Shown here: piece after piece, positions 1 to 10,469 of the stretch
How positions within the stretch are numbered: position 1 is the first letter of the stretch
Layout: each line of letters begins with the position of its first letter
Assembly (NCBI GenBank): GCA_039707655.1
Contig: CM077674.1
Coordinates: 237,313,904 to 237,377,903, forward strand
Source: Elymus sibiricus
Lineage: Eukaryota > Streptophyta > Magnoliopsida > Poales > Poaceae
DNA: 64,000 nucleotides
Direction of reading: 5' to 3'
The notes under the pieces: model-generated
What the model saw: only the letters and a program-made list of their open reading frames with translations
The model's database searches: none
What the model was told of the DNA's origin: nothing
Program-made: the position numbers and the translations under genes

Positions 1-1727
1 TTGGATTGCATGTTTCTCTTCACATAGAAAACCATTATTTGTAGAATTCTCTTTTGCTTTACTTATATTTATTAGAGTGTGGCCTTTTGTAGAAAGAATT
101 AAACTCTCTTGCTTCACTTATATCTATTTAGAGAGTCATCAGGAATTGGTCATTTGCATGGTTAGTCATAAAATCCTACATAGAACTTAAGGATTACTGA
201 ATATGATATGTTTGATTCCTTGCAATAGTTTTGCGACATAAAGATGGTGATATTAGAGTCATGCTAGTGAGTAATTGTGGATTGGTAGAAATACTTGTGC
301 TAAGGCTTGTGATTCCCGTAGCATGCACGTATGGTGAACCGTTACGTAAAGAAGTCGGAGCATGATTTATTTATTGATTGTCATCCTCTGCGTAGAGGTC
401 GGGGGCGCGCGATGGTTAACTCCTACCAACCTCCCCCCTAGGGGCATGCGTAGTAGTACTTTGCTTCAAGGGCTAATAAACTTTCGCAATAAGTATGTGA
501 GTTCTTTATGACTATTGTGAGTCCATGGATTATACCCACTCTCACCCTTCCACCTTTGCTAGCCTTTCTAGTACCGCATAATTTTCGCCGGTGCATCAAA
601 CCCACCTTATACTTTTCCTCAAAACAGCCACCATATCTACCTATTATGGCATTTCCATAGCCATTCCAAGATATATTGCCATGCAACTTCCATCATCATC
701 ATATACATGACTTGAGCATTCATTGTCATATTGCATTCATATAGAGTCATACTTTGTTCTAGGTATCGAGTTGTAATTTTTATTTCTTTTGAGTTATAAG
801 TAAATAGAAGTGTGATGATCTACATTATTCATTATTAGAGCATGTCCCCCTATCAGAAGGATGATGGAAGCTATGATTCCCTCACAAGTTGGGATGAGTC
901 TCCGGACTTCATGAAAAATAAAAGAGGCCAGAGAAGCCCATACAAAAATAAAAGAGGCCAAAGAAGCCCACCAAAAAAATAGAAAAAGAAAAAAAATAAA
1001 AATAAAAAGAAAAAAAAGATAGGAAAGGGACATTGCTACTATCATTTACCACACTTGTGCTTCAAAGTAGCACCATGTTTTTCATATAGAGAGTCTCCTA
1101 TGTTGTCACTTTCATATACTAGTGGGAATTTTTCATTATATGCACACCCACTTAGTTTTCATATTGAGCTTTCATACACTTATAGCTCTTAGTGCATCCG
1201 TTGCATGGCAATCCCTACTCACTCACATTAATATCAATTGATGGACATCTCCATAGTCCATTGATTTGCCTAGTTGATGTGAGACTTTCTCCCTACTTTT
1301 GTCTATTACCACCTTCTATTCCACCCATAGTGCTATGACCATGGCTCGCACTCATGTATTGCGTGGGGGTTGAAAATGCTGAAGCGCGTTAAAAGGTACG
1401 AACCAATTGCTTGGCTGACACCGAGGTTGTGCATGATTTAATACTTTGTGTGATGAAGATGGAGCATAGCCAGACTGTATGATTTTGTAGGGATAACTCT
1501 CTTTGGTCATGTTATTTTGAGAAAGACATGATTGCTTTATTAGTATGCTTGAAGTATTATTGTCTTAATGTCAAATGATAGACTATTGCTTCGAATCACT
1601 CGTGTCTTAATATTCATGCCATGATTGGATATATGATCAAGTTTATGCTAGGTGGCATTCCACATCAAAAATTATCTTTTTATCATTTACCTACTCGAGG
1701 ACGAGCAGGAATTAAGCTTGGGAATGC
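1..1727 (+). mobile_element. Element S: 3' internal non-coding region of an Athila-type gypsy retrotransposon
   Basis: This is the stretch between pol (off the left edge) and the 3' LTR of an Athila-lineage element of the Sabrina/WHAM/Fatima kind. No frame on either strand looks like a protein. Near 900-1020 there is an A-rich tract with a 30-bp unit present twice (about 914-943 and 944-973). The region ends in a purine-rich tract directly followed by a TGATATGTC LTR start, which fixes orientation as +. The family assignment is by recall of Triticeae repeats and was not searched. Confidence 0.75.
1711..1727 (+). other. Polypurine tract of element S
   Basis: The sequence AAGCTTGGGAATGC lies immediately before the LTR start at 1728, the place where plus-strand DNA synthesis is primed in LTR retrotransposons. 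A similar tract (AGCTTGGGGGAG) precedes the related LTR at 56384. Confidence 0.6.
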
Positions 1728-3261
1728 TGATATGTCTTCGTCGTATCTATAATTTTTGATTGTTTCATGCCAATATCCTACAATTTCCACATACTTTTGG
1801 CAACTTTTTATATTATTTTTGGGACTAACCTACTAATCTGGTGCTCAGTGCCAGTTCCTGTTTTTGCCCTGTTTTTGATTCGCAGAAAATCCATATCAAA
1901 AGGAGTCCAAACGCAATAAAAATTTATGGAGAATTATTTTGGAATATATGTGATTTTTGGGACTTGGAATCAATGCAAACGAAGGCCCACGGTGAGGAAC
2001 ACCCACAGGCCGCGCCCCGGGGCCCAGGCGCGGCCAGGGGGTGTTGCCTCCCTCGTAAGGCGGTTGGGGCCCTTCTTCTGGCGCAAGAAAGCTAATTTCC
2101 GGAAGAAAATCGTGTTAAAATTTCAGCGCAATCGGAGTTACGGATCTCCGGATATTTAAGAAACGGTGAAGGGCCAGAAAACCAGTTCGGGGAAACAGAA
2201 GAGAACAGAGTGGGAGATCCAATCTCGGAGGGGCTCCTGCCCCTCCGCCGCCATGGCAACCATGGACCAGAGGGGGAAGTCTCCTCCCATCTAGGGAGGA
2301 GGTCAAGGAAGAAGAAGAAGGAGGGGGCTCTCTCCCCCTCTCTCCCGGTGGCGCCGGAACGCCGCCGGGGCAATCATCGTGTGACGGCGATCTACTCCAA
2401 TAACTCCGTCATCTTCACCAACACCTCCTTCACCTTCCCCATCTATATTCAGTGGTCCACTCTCCCGCAACCCGTTGTACCCTCTACTTGAACATGGTGC
2501 TTTATGCTTCATATTATTATACAATGATGTGTTGCCATCCTATGATGGTTGAGTAGATTTTTGTTGTCCCATTGGGTTATTCATGATCTTGGTGGTATGA
2601 TTGCATATTCTATTTTTGGTGTTGTCCTACCGTGCCCTCCGTTCTCGCACAAACGTGAGGGCCCCCCACTGTAGGGTGTTGCAATATGTTCATGGTTCGC
2701 TTATGGTGGGTGGCGTGAGTGACAGAAGCTTAAACCCGAGTAAGGGGGTATGACGTATGGGATAAAGAGGACTTGATACTTAATGCTATGGTTGGGTTTC
2801 ACGACCTTAATGATCTTTAGTAGTTGTGGATGCTTGCTAGAGTTCCAATCATAAGTGCATATGATCCAAGTACGGAAAGTGTGTTAGCTCATGCCTCTCC
2901 CTCAATATAGAATTGCAAGATGATTACCGGTACTTGCTATCGATTGCCTAGGGACAATTCCGCAAATCCTACCACCACTTTTCCACACTCGCTTTATTTA
3001 TTTCTTGCTCTTTTATTTAAACAGCACCTAACTTTTATTTTCACGTTCTTTATTATCTTGCAAACCTATCCAACTACACCCACAAAGTACTCTAGTTTTA
3101 TTCTTGTTCTAGGTAAAGCAAATGTTAAGCGTGCATAGAGTTGTATCGGTGGTCGATAGAACTTGAGGGAATATTTGTCCTACCTTTAGCTCCTCGTTGG
3201 GTTCGACACTCTTACTTATCGAAAAAGGCTACAAACGATCCCCTATACTTGTGGGTTATCA
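1728..3261 (+). repeat. 3' LTR of element S (Athila type, 1534 bp)
   Basis: It starts TGATATGTC and ends GGGTTATCA, giving the TG...CA ends of an LTR. The length is usual for Triticeae Athila families. The last 70 bases (TTCGACACTCTTACTTATCG and on) are shared with the LTR end at 63381 and, inverted, with the solo LTR start at 40762. The element is inserted in T1, since minus-strand integrase sequence begins right after 3261. The left copy of the target duplication is outside the window. Confidence 0.85.
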
Positions 3262-3473
3262 ATGTCGGTGAGGAGCTTGCACCCTTGCCGCTCCAAGATG
3301 CACTGAAGGGAGATGTCGTTGGGCCACCTTCGGTACAGCTCATCATTTTTTAGGCAGTAAGCAGAAGCTTGCCTGATGACACGCTCCATTTCGGCTTCCT
3401 CTTCAGGGAGGTCGCCGCGAAGAAGATAAGCCTTGAGTTTGTCGATCCAGCCGTCCTCTTGGGGCTCGAGCAC
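3262..3473 (-). pseudogene. Integrase N-terminal fragment of T1
   Basis: About 70 readable codons include a segment like the zinc-binding entry to gypsy integrases (YCLKNDELYRR near the middle). The catalytic core is missing because element S interrupts the gene at 3261; the rest should lie left of the window. No function is possible as it stands. Confidence 0.6.
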
Positions 3474-3589
3474 TAGGAGCAGCCTGGCTCCTGAGGGTAG
3501 TCCGCAATCCGGCGCACCTGAAGGCGGCGCGGGCGGTGCTTCCTCGCACAGCGGGCCTGGGGTTGCGGTGGGTGGTGCCGCAGACGGCT

Positions 3590-4213
3590 TCAGGAGCCTC
3601 TCCTTGAAGACGCCTGGCTTCTACGCTTCTTGGCGATGTCGTCGGCTTCCCCGTTAGCCTCTCGAGGAATGTGCTGGACCTCCATGCCGACGAAGTGTTT
3701 CTCGAGCTTGCGCACCTCTTCCAAGTAGGCCGCCATGTGCTCGTCCTTGGCCTTGTATTTTTTGTTGGAGAAGTTGACGAGGAGCTGAGAGTTGCCCCTG
3801 ACGATGAGGCGCTGGATGCCAAGGGCTGAGGCGGCCTTGATGCTGGTGATGAAGCCCTCGTACTCGGCGATCTTGTTGGAGACCTTCTCATCAGATTTGA
3901 AACATAGTTGAACTGCGTAGCGGAGCTTGTCCTTTTTTGGTGAGGTGAGCACAGCGCCAGCCCCCACGCCCTCCATGGAAAAAGCGCCATCGAAACACAA
4001 CACCCACCCACTGGGTGCTTCATCACCCGGCTTGAGGGACTCACCCTCGCCAGGATCCTCCCTGCCTGGGTCTGTCCATTCTGCCACAAAGTCAGCCAGG
4101 GCTGCACCCTTGATGACTCTCGTGGTGCAGAATTCAAGCTGGAAGGCCTGCAGCTCAATATTCCACTCGGCGACCCTTCCGACGGCGTTCGGGCCACGCA
4201 GGACTTGCTCCAA
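3590..4213 (-). pseudogene. Second RNase H-like domain of T1
   Basis: A 207-codon frame covers the link after RT and an RNase H fold typical of Tat elements. Visible landmarks are FDGA, KIAEYEG, GNSQL and NGEADDIAK. These match the D-E-D-D layout, but the third acidic residue is asparagine (AAC at 3791-3793, preceded by GGC), so the nuclease site is probably dead. The enzyme would remove RNA from RNA-DNA hybrids during reverse transcription. The frame is shifted relative to RT. Confidence 0.7.
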
Positions 4214-4237
4214 GGGGTTTGCGGAGATGACTTTAAT

Positions 4238-5744
4238 CTAATGGCCTGAGAAGTAGTGGCGCAATTTCTTGGAGGCAATGAGGAGCGTGAGGAGGAGCTT
4301 TTGCTGCATGGGGTAACGCTCTCGTGCATCCCTCAGCACCGTGCTGATGAAATACACTGGGTGCTCCACGAGGCGCGTCACCGTGGTGTCCTCATCTTGC
4401 ACACCAGAGGGGGCAAGGGGCTGCGCCTCGGAGGCCTGCGGGGGGCCATCGCTGGCAGCCCCAGGGACCTCCTGAAGCAGGGCCCCCCATGGAGGGGTGA
4501 CACGCGCCGGCTGTGCGCCTTTGCTTGACGATGGCCCAGACCCCGAGCCCTCCGACAGCGTCCCCCTGGGCCGCAAGCCATTTCTTGATGACGGCCGGCT
4601 CTTCTCGTTCCACCACGAGGGCTGCACTGGCCGTTTGAGGGGTGGCCGCCAAGTACAGCAGCAGGCGCTCCTGGGGCCGTGGTGCAACCATGATGGGGGG
4701 ACTGGCGAGGTACCTTTTGAGGTCTTCGAACGTGACATCAGCCTCGGGGGTCCACTTGAAGGGACCAGCCCTCTTCATGAGTTTGAAGAACGGTAAGGCC
4801 CGCTCGCCAAATTTGGAGATGAAACGCCCTAGGGAGGCTAAGCATCCCACCAGCTTCTGCATCTCCCTAAGGGTCTGGGGAGGACGCATCCGCTCAATAG
4901 CCTTCACCTTTTCTGGGTTCGCCTCTATCCCTTGATGGGACACGAGGAAACCACGGAGCTTGCCTGAGGGGACCCCGAAGACGCACTTGTCGGGGTTGAG
5001 CTTTAAGTTTACCTTGCATAGGTTGGCAAAGGTTTCTTCCAGGTCTTCAATTAGCGTCTTGGCCTTGCGGGTCTTGACCACGATATCATCCATGTATGCA
5101 TCCACGTTCCTTCCCAGCTGGGGTCCTAGCGCGATGTGCATCAGCCTCTGGAAGGTGGCGCCAGCACTCCTCAAGCTGAAGGGCATGCATACATAGCAGT
5201 ACACACCGTCAGGGGAAATGAACTCCGTTTTCTCCACGTCCTCCTCCACCATCTTGATTTGATGGTAGCCCAAGAAGGTGTCCAAGAAGCACAGTAAATC
5301 ACAACAAGCGGTGGAGTCCATGATCTGGTCAATCCGTGGGAGCGGGAAGGGATCCTGAGGGCAGGCCTTGTTGAGGCTAGTGAAGTCGACACACATCCGC
5401 TTCTTGCCACCCTTCTTGGGGACGATGAGCGGGTTCGCGAGTCATTCCGGGTGACACACCTCGCGGATGACCCCGGCCTCTTGCAATTTCTTCACCTCCT
5501 CAACGATGAAGCGCTGCTTCTCTGGTGCCTGGCGCCGCGCCTTCTGCTTGATGGGGCGTGCATTGGGGCACACCGCCAGGTGATGCTCTATCACCCTCCT
5601 TGGGACCCCAGTTAGGTCAGTCTCCTTCCAGGTGAACATGTCTTCATTCATGCGGAGGAAGGTGATGAGCTTGCCCTCTTGCTCAGGGTATAGGCCTGCT
5701 CCAGTAGTGAAGGTGGGGCCTGCCTCGCCACCTCGAACCGGCAC
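4238..5744 (-). pseudogene. Reverse transcriptase (and RNase H start) of T1
   Basis: The frame from 5744 down to about 4600 is one reading frame with a TGA at 5442-5444. It shows the RT landmarks in order: VIREVCHPE, MCVDFTSLNKACPQDPFPLP, CFLDTFLGYHQIKM, the strand with GATFQRLM, and the active site YMDDIVVK. After the connection domain (FKWTPEADVTFEDLK) a frameshift near 4600 moves the RNase H start into another frame. The stop replaces what is a tryptophan in related elements, a TGG to TGA change. Synthesises DNA from the element RNA when intact. Confidence 0.85.
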
Positions 5745-5765
5745 CTTCTTGGTCTCGGCCCCGTC

Positions 5766-6533
5766 CTAAGAGAACACTTGCTTCTTTTTCATGGGTGCTG
5801 CCTCAGGGGGCACCGCACTACCCCCGTTACTTGGTCCTGCAGCCACCGTGGCCTTGTACGCGCGCCTGAGGGAGCTCACTGCGTTCTTCTCGTCGCACTT
5901 GATGGTTATGGTGCCGCTGCTGCCTGGCATCTTGACGACGTTGTACCCCAGGTGGGTCGCCGCCATAAACTTGGCCAGTGTCGGGTACCCCAGGATGGTG
6001 TTGTACGGGAGCCCGATGTGCGCCACATCAAAGTCGACGAGCTCGGTGTGGTAGTTGTCACGCGTGCCGAAGGTCACGGGGAGGCGCACCTACCCGAGGG
6101 AGGTCACAACCTCGCCGGATACCCCGGAGAGGGCCCCGGAGGCTCTCAGTTGATCCCAGGGCACCCGGAGCACCTCGAAGGTGGCGATGGAGATGACGCT
6201 GAGCCTCGCGCCCCCATTGATAAGGGTCTTGGTGACCGTGACTCCACCGATGGTGGGAGTGCACAGCAGGGGAATGGCGCCCGCGGGGGGCGCAGTCTCG
6301 GAGTGGTCCTCCATGCTGAAGGTGACGGCATTGGTCGCCTGGCCTGGCGGCGGAGAAGCTCCACGCTCCCCGAGGGCTGCACCCACCCTGCGGAGGAAGG
6401 GCTTGAGACGGCAATCGTCGCTCAGAACCTGGGCTCCATCAAGGATGCTAGCCACCACGCGCGGCTCTCGACAGCTTTTGCGCCGAGCAAGATGACGAAG
6501 CACCCCATGCGCTATAGGCGATGCGACCCGCAT
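5766..6533 (-). pseudogene. Retropepsin-type aspartic protease of T1
   Basis: This region reads as one frame broken by TAG at 6090-6092 and closed by TAG at 5766-5768. The active-site stretch TKTLINGG has asparagine (codon AAT at 6216-6218), where element E has TKTLIDGG at the matching place. Downstream HIGLPYNTILGYPTLAKF is the conserved C-terminal block of this protease group. The enzyme would cut the Gag-Pol polyprotein. Loss of the catalytic aspartate plus two stops make it inactive. Confidence 0.8.
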
Positions 6534-6539
6534 GCCGAC

Positions 6540-6737
6540 CTATCCGAGGCGGACATGAGAGGAGGGGGCCGCGACCCGGCGGCCTGGCTGCCGCGCCGGA
6601 GGAAGGCACGCAAGCTGGCCAGGCACGGCGACGGGCCTGGCGCCGGTGGGGCGGCGGCAGGCGCCGCGACTTGCCGGGGCGGTCTGGACAGCGTGGGCCG
6701 CCCAGCGCTCACCACGCGCGGGGCGAGCGTCTGCCAT
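6540..6737 (-). pseudogene. Possible Gag start of T1, followed by deletion
   Basis: A 65-codon frame opens with MADARPARGERW about 70 bases inside the LTR/primer-binding site and is GC-rich like the rest of the element. It runs almost directly into the protease, so most of Gag (capsid and nucleocapsid, usually more than 1 kb) is absent. I infer it is the Gag N-terminus from position only; no Gag motif is visible. Confidence 0.35.
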
Positions 6738-6782
6738 GGAGATGGTGCAGACGAAGCCAAAACGGAGCTGGAGAACTAAGGC

Positions 6783-6805
6783 GCACCCCTACCTGGCACG
6801 TCAAA
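6783..6805 (-). other. Primer-binding site region of T1
   Basis: On the minus strand the bases after the LTR end read GCCAGGTAGGGGTGC. A very similar segment follows the 5' LTR of many grass Tat elements and binds the 3' end of a tRNA. The exact tRNA was not determined. Confidence 0.45.
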
Positions 6806-7670
6806 AGTCAGATTCTGGGCTCCGCGGACCCTGAAAGGTTCAAACTCAGGGGTGCGCTCGCTCTCCGGCCCTAGGCTACCTCTCTACCTCATGGGAATGC
6901 TCGCCGGAGATGATGAACAAGAGACATGGTAGTTTACCCAGGTTCGGGGCGCTCGGAAGCATAAAACCCTACGTCCAGCTTGGTTGGATTCTCTGGTGAG
7001 GGAATGAGTACAAGGGGGTGTCTTTCCTCCAAAGGTTCTCTCCTCTCTACGGTGGCCGTCCTCCCCATCTTATAGATGCCTCGGGCCTCTTTCCCCCGAA
7101 AACACAAGGCGGGAAAGGGTCACCACAACGGGTGATTCGAAGGGGGACAGGGCGGCCAGCTATCCTGACAAAAGCAGTCCTCGCCCTGCAAAGCCTCCTG
7201 GCATGACATGTTCATGGGCTCGGCGATGACCTCGGCCTTGACGGTCCTTTGCTTTATCTCCCTTGCACCGATCGGGAGTCCTTTGGGGGTGGCTTTGGGA
7301 ATGGGCGAGCCGCCCCCTCTCCCTTAGCACCAACGAGGAAAACCTCTCTGTCCGTGCCGTCCGGTACTATCTCTAGCGATGCCTGCCGTGGCACGCGTCA
7401 CCCACGTGGGGACAGACAACGACGCACGGCCCTGCTTGGCCCTCGCGAGGAGGATGGCCTCGCGAGGGAGAGAGCACGAGGCGGCCCCGTAGGAGCATGC
7501 TGCCTAGCCTCCCGACGCCTCCTAAGGGCGGCCCCCTTGCAGGGCAAGGGGCCTCGCGAGGTTGCCCGTCACGGGGAAATCATCTTCGCAATTTTTGACC
7601 CTCCTTCTAGTGCCGTGCAGTGGGCCGCAGGCAGACGGGCCTGGGTACCCCCGGCCCCAATGGCCCGACA
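6806..7670 (-). repeat. 5' LTR of T1 (about 865 bp)
   Basis: On the minus strand it starts TGTCGGGCC at 7670 and ends near GACT at 6806, where the expected terminal CA has mutated. It aligns along its length with the LTR at 26537-27350 of element E, for example the shared block GGTTTACCCAGG-like core, the CACCACAACGGG box and the GACGGGCCTGGG end. This supports one family for T1 and E. The promoter of the element should lie inside, but I could not place a convincing TATA box. Confidence 0.8.
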
Positions 7671-7816
7671 GGTTCTCCTTCATCTTGTTTCCTCTTTGAG
7701 GGCCCTATCGTTGGGGCCTTTTCATTCGGAGCCTTTGACTCATCTGCAGTTCCCAGTACTGCCTCATCTCTATCTGTTTGGATAGTGGGATGAGCCAAAT
7801 CTGCCATAGATTGCAT
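7671..7816 (-). CDS. Start of an extra ORF downstream of pol in element C (partial)
   Basis: An ATG at 7816 opens a frame beginning MQSMADLAHPTIQTDRDE and continuing through an acidic, then basic stretch (PSKRKQDEGE) until T1 interrupts it at 7670. About 48 codons belong to C. The start lies 5 bases inside a putative second exon (acceptor AG at 7821-7822). The product is not recognised; SIRE-lineage elements can carry an env-like ORF here, and capture of a host gene piece is the alternative. The PSKRK cluster could be a nuclear signal. No membrane segment is visible in the part present. Confidence 0.4.
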
Positions 7817-7820
7817 ATTC

Positions 7821-8071
7821 CTGCGAACGAGAATAAATGCGAAGGAAAAAAAGGATAGGGTTATGAATGCACACAGAGGTTTTTACCGAAAAGGGGTTTA
7901 CATCGGAAGTGGATCTGGGAGATGTGCGGGATGCGAGGAACAACTACAAACCACATCCAAAAAGGTGACTTAACCTATCGGATCTAGAAAACTGCAGTAA
8001 AAGATACGAGAAAACTATCGTGGATGAACTCCAACCGAGTTGATGGAAGGTTAAGTTCATGCTGCACATAC
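7821..8071 (-). other. Putative leader intron (251 bp) before the extra ORF of C
   Basis: On minus, the donor reads CTAGG|GTATGTGC at 8071 and the acceptor TTCTCGTTCGCAG ends at 7821. The body is T-rich with a long pyrimidine tract before the acceptor. Splicing would bring a CT-rich 5' leader next to the ATG at 7816. This is a prediction from splice-site consensus only. Confidence 0.4.
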
Positions 8072-8281
8072 CCTAGCTTGGTGATGTGCGGCGACTACGG
8101 CGACGCGGTGACAGAGATGATCCGTGGCGGCATTGGATAACTCTGGCAACCACTCTCCGACAGTTAAGTGGCAGAGCAGGCATCGGCATCGACGAGCACG
8201 AGGGCGAGCGGTATGGCAACTTTTTCGGGGAGAGGAGGAAGGAAGGATCGAATGAAAGGAGGCGATGTGGTCGAGGGTGAA

Positions 8282-8289
8282 TTTATATA
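8282..8289 (-). promoter_or_regulatory. TATA box upstream of the extra ORF of C
   Basis: TATATAAA on the minus strand in the context CCTATATAAATTCACC, followed about 40 bases later by a CT-rich leader (TCCTTCCTTCCTCCTCTCC). Plant core promoters have this arrangement. It is located inside the retroelement body, not in an LTR. Confidence 0.4.
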
Positions 8290-8329
8290 GGAGGATGGCA
8301 GCACGAGGTAGATCAGATCCGATGGTCAT

Positions 8330-8898
8330 GATTGCTCATCTCTTCCCATTCAACGGTGGTGGAGAATGGGCAGTTGTTCTCAGGCACGTGGCAACCATCA
8401 AAAAGAACATGGTCCTCACTTGAGCGGGAAACGCCAAATTTAAATAGATAAGGTTTGGCCCGAGGATTTTCCGTGAACAAGGACATCAGAAAAACTTTTG
8501 GAGCTAGATCAAATTATGCATTCATAACAAAATATTGTAGACTAGACAAGATAGAATAGAGGGAAAATAGGGTCCAGAGCATTCCAATCAGAAGAGAATC
8601 ACCAAAAACATCAAACAGTAACTATGAGTGGAACGCATGAGGACAAACACAAAAAGATAGTTCGAATGAAAAACAATTGAACGAAGAAAAATTGTGGTGG
8701 CGTTACCCATGGTATAAGAACTGTATGACCCCGAGTATCACACAATTATCATGGCACCCGATTAGTCTAGTTCTTCTTTAATGTATTCACTCTCCGAAAG
8801 AAAATTTCACTTTGTCAAAATTTTCAAACTCGTCCAGTGTTGTGCGCCCATTCCTTCAAAGATGTGGAAGTGTTAGCATGGGTGCCGAGTCCAGCTTA
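8330..8898 (-). other. Non-coding stretch between pol and the internal promoter of C
   Basis: No protein frame is visible. The DNA is AT-rich nearest pol and more balanced towards the TATA box. It may contain promoter sequence for the extra ORF; I see no repeat or known motif in it. Confidence 0.5.
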
Positions 8899-10469
8899 CT
8901 ACACGTTTGCAGAATCCAGGATATTTAGCTCACACCATAATGCACAAAATCTTTTCTCATCAAGAGGCTTGGTGAAGATGTCAGCGAGATTGTCTTTGGT
9001 CTTAACATGCCCAATAAAAATGTCCTCTCGAGCAACATGATTGCGAAGGAAATGATGTCTGACTTCAATGTGCTTGGTGCAAGAGTGTTGCATAGGATTG
9101 CGTGCAATTTTGATCGCACTTTCATTATCACAAAGAAGAGGAATCTTCTTGACCTTGATGCCATAATCCTTCAGGGTCTGCTTCATCCACAGCAACTGAG
9201 TACAGCAAGCACCGGCAGCAATATATTCAGCCTCTGCCGTGGATAGTGAAACACAGTTCTGCTTCCTTGACGACCAATATACCAATGATCTACCGAGGAA
9301 ATGGCATGTCCCCGAGGTAGATTTCCTGTCAACATGGTCACCTGCATATTCTGAGTCTGAGTAGCTAATGAGGTCAAACTACGCTCCCTTAGGGTACCAT
9401 AAACCTAAGGTGGGGGTGTGAGCCAAATATCTCAGAATATGCTTGACCGCTTTGTGATGCGATTCCTTCAGTGCAGCTTGGAAACATGCACACATAAAAA
9501 CACTCAACATAATATCAGGTCTGGATGCACATAGGTAAAGTAGAGATCCAATCATAGAGCGATAAGTTTTCTGATCATAATCTTTACCGAACACGTCTGC
9601 ATCAAGTTGACCATTTATGGGCATTAGAGTTTTGTAGCCCTTCTGAATACAGTCCTGCATTTTGAACTTCTTCAGGCAATCTTTGAGATATTTCTCCTGA
9701 TAGATAAATGCACCATTTGCCTATTGTCAAATTTGAAGTCCGAGGAAAAACTTGAGTTCACCCATCATGGACATTTGATATTTTTCGGACATCATTCGTC
9801 CAAACTCCATGGTGCAGGCATTGTTAGTACAGCCGAAAATAATATCATCCACATATATTTGACACACGAATAAGTCTCCATCAATAGCATGTGTGACTAG
9901 AGTGGAATCAGTGGATCCTGGCTTGAATCCCTTATCGAGCAGAAATCTCTTCAAGGTATCGTTCTAAGCACGAGGGGCTTGCTTGAGACCATAAAGAGCC
10001 TTCTTTAACCTAAAAACTTTGTTAGGGAATTGAGGGGTTGCAAAGCCAGGTGGCTGCTTGACATAAACTTCCTCATCAATCACACCATTGAGGAAAACAC
10101 TTTTCACATCCATTTGGTACAACAAGATATTACTGTAATTTGCATGGGCGAGTAAAATGCGAATTGCCTCAAGGCGAGCAACAGGAGCATAGGTTTCACT
10201 GAAATCGATACCTTCTACCTGTGTGTACCATTGAGCAACAAGACGTGCTTTGTTTCTCTCCACAATGCCATTTTCATCCTGCTTGTTGCGAAAAATTCAC
10301 TTAGTGCCGATCATATTGTGCTTCTTAGGATTCGGTCGATCGACCAGTTCCCAGACATCATTTAGTTCGAATTGCACCAACTCTTCTTGCATGGCATTCA
10401 TCCAATCTGGATCATTCATGGCTTCCTCGTACTTGGTAGGTTCTGAAAGAGAAACAAACAAGAAACTAC
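8899..10469 (-). pseudogene. RT and RNase H of element C (C-terminal half of pol)
   Basis: Consecutive open segments at 10530-10297, 10263-9964, 9954-9727, 9660-9379 and 9285-8899 give the copia RT landmarks: WMNAMQEELVQFELNDVWEL, ARLVAQWYTQVEGIDF, LYQMDVKSVFLNG, the active site YVDDIIFG, and RNase H motifs STAEAEYIAAG and LADIFTKPL. Several stops separate them, so the gene is dead, but YVDD is kept. The first segment is truncated by insertion of A exactly at 10469. Confidence 0.85.

Larger units (their letters stand above)
3262..7670 (-). mobile_element. Element T1: Tat-type gypsy retrotransposon, 5' part
   Basis: Read on the minus strand the order is 5' LTR, primer-binding site, a gag stub, protease, RT, RNase H and the first part of integrase, then S interrupts it. 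The domain order and a second RNase H-like domain after RT point to the Tat lineage of Ty3/gypsy. The coding region is dead: gag is mostly deleted, there are at least three nonsense codons in the protease-RT frame, and later frameshifts. Its LTR outer end at 7670 is flanked by extra-ORF sequence of copia C, so T1 probably inserted there. Its family is the same as element E. Confidence 0.8.

Noticed and set aside
3403..4329. A 308-codon minus-strand frame
   Set aside because: It is a Ser/Arg/Pro-rich out-of-frame reading of the RNase H region; the neighbouring frame shows the real motifs.
5778..6779. A 333-codon plus-strand frame
   Set aside because: It is the antisense shadow of the GC-rich protease and Gag region of T1. 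It has no motif, and the minus strand shows clear protease homology.
7249..7785. A 178-codon plus-strand frame
   Set aside because: It lies in the LTR of T1 and runs over its border at 7670 into element C. No motif.
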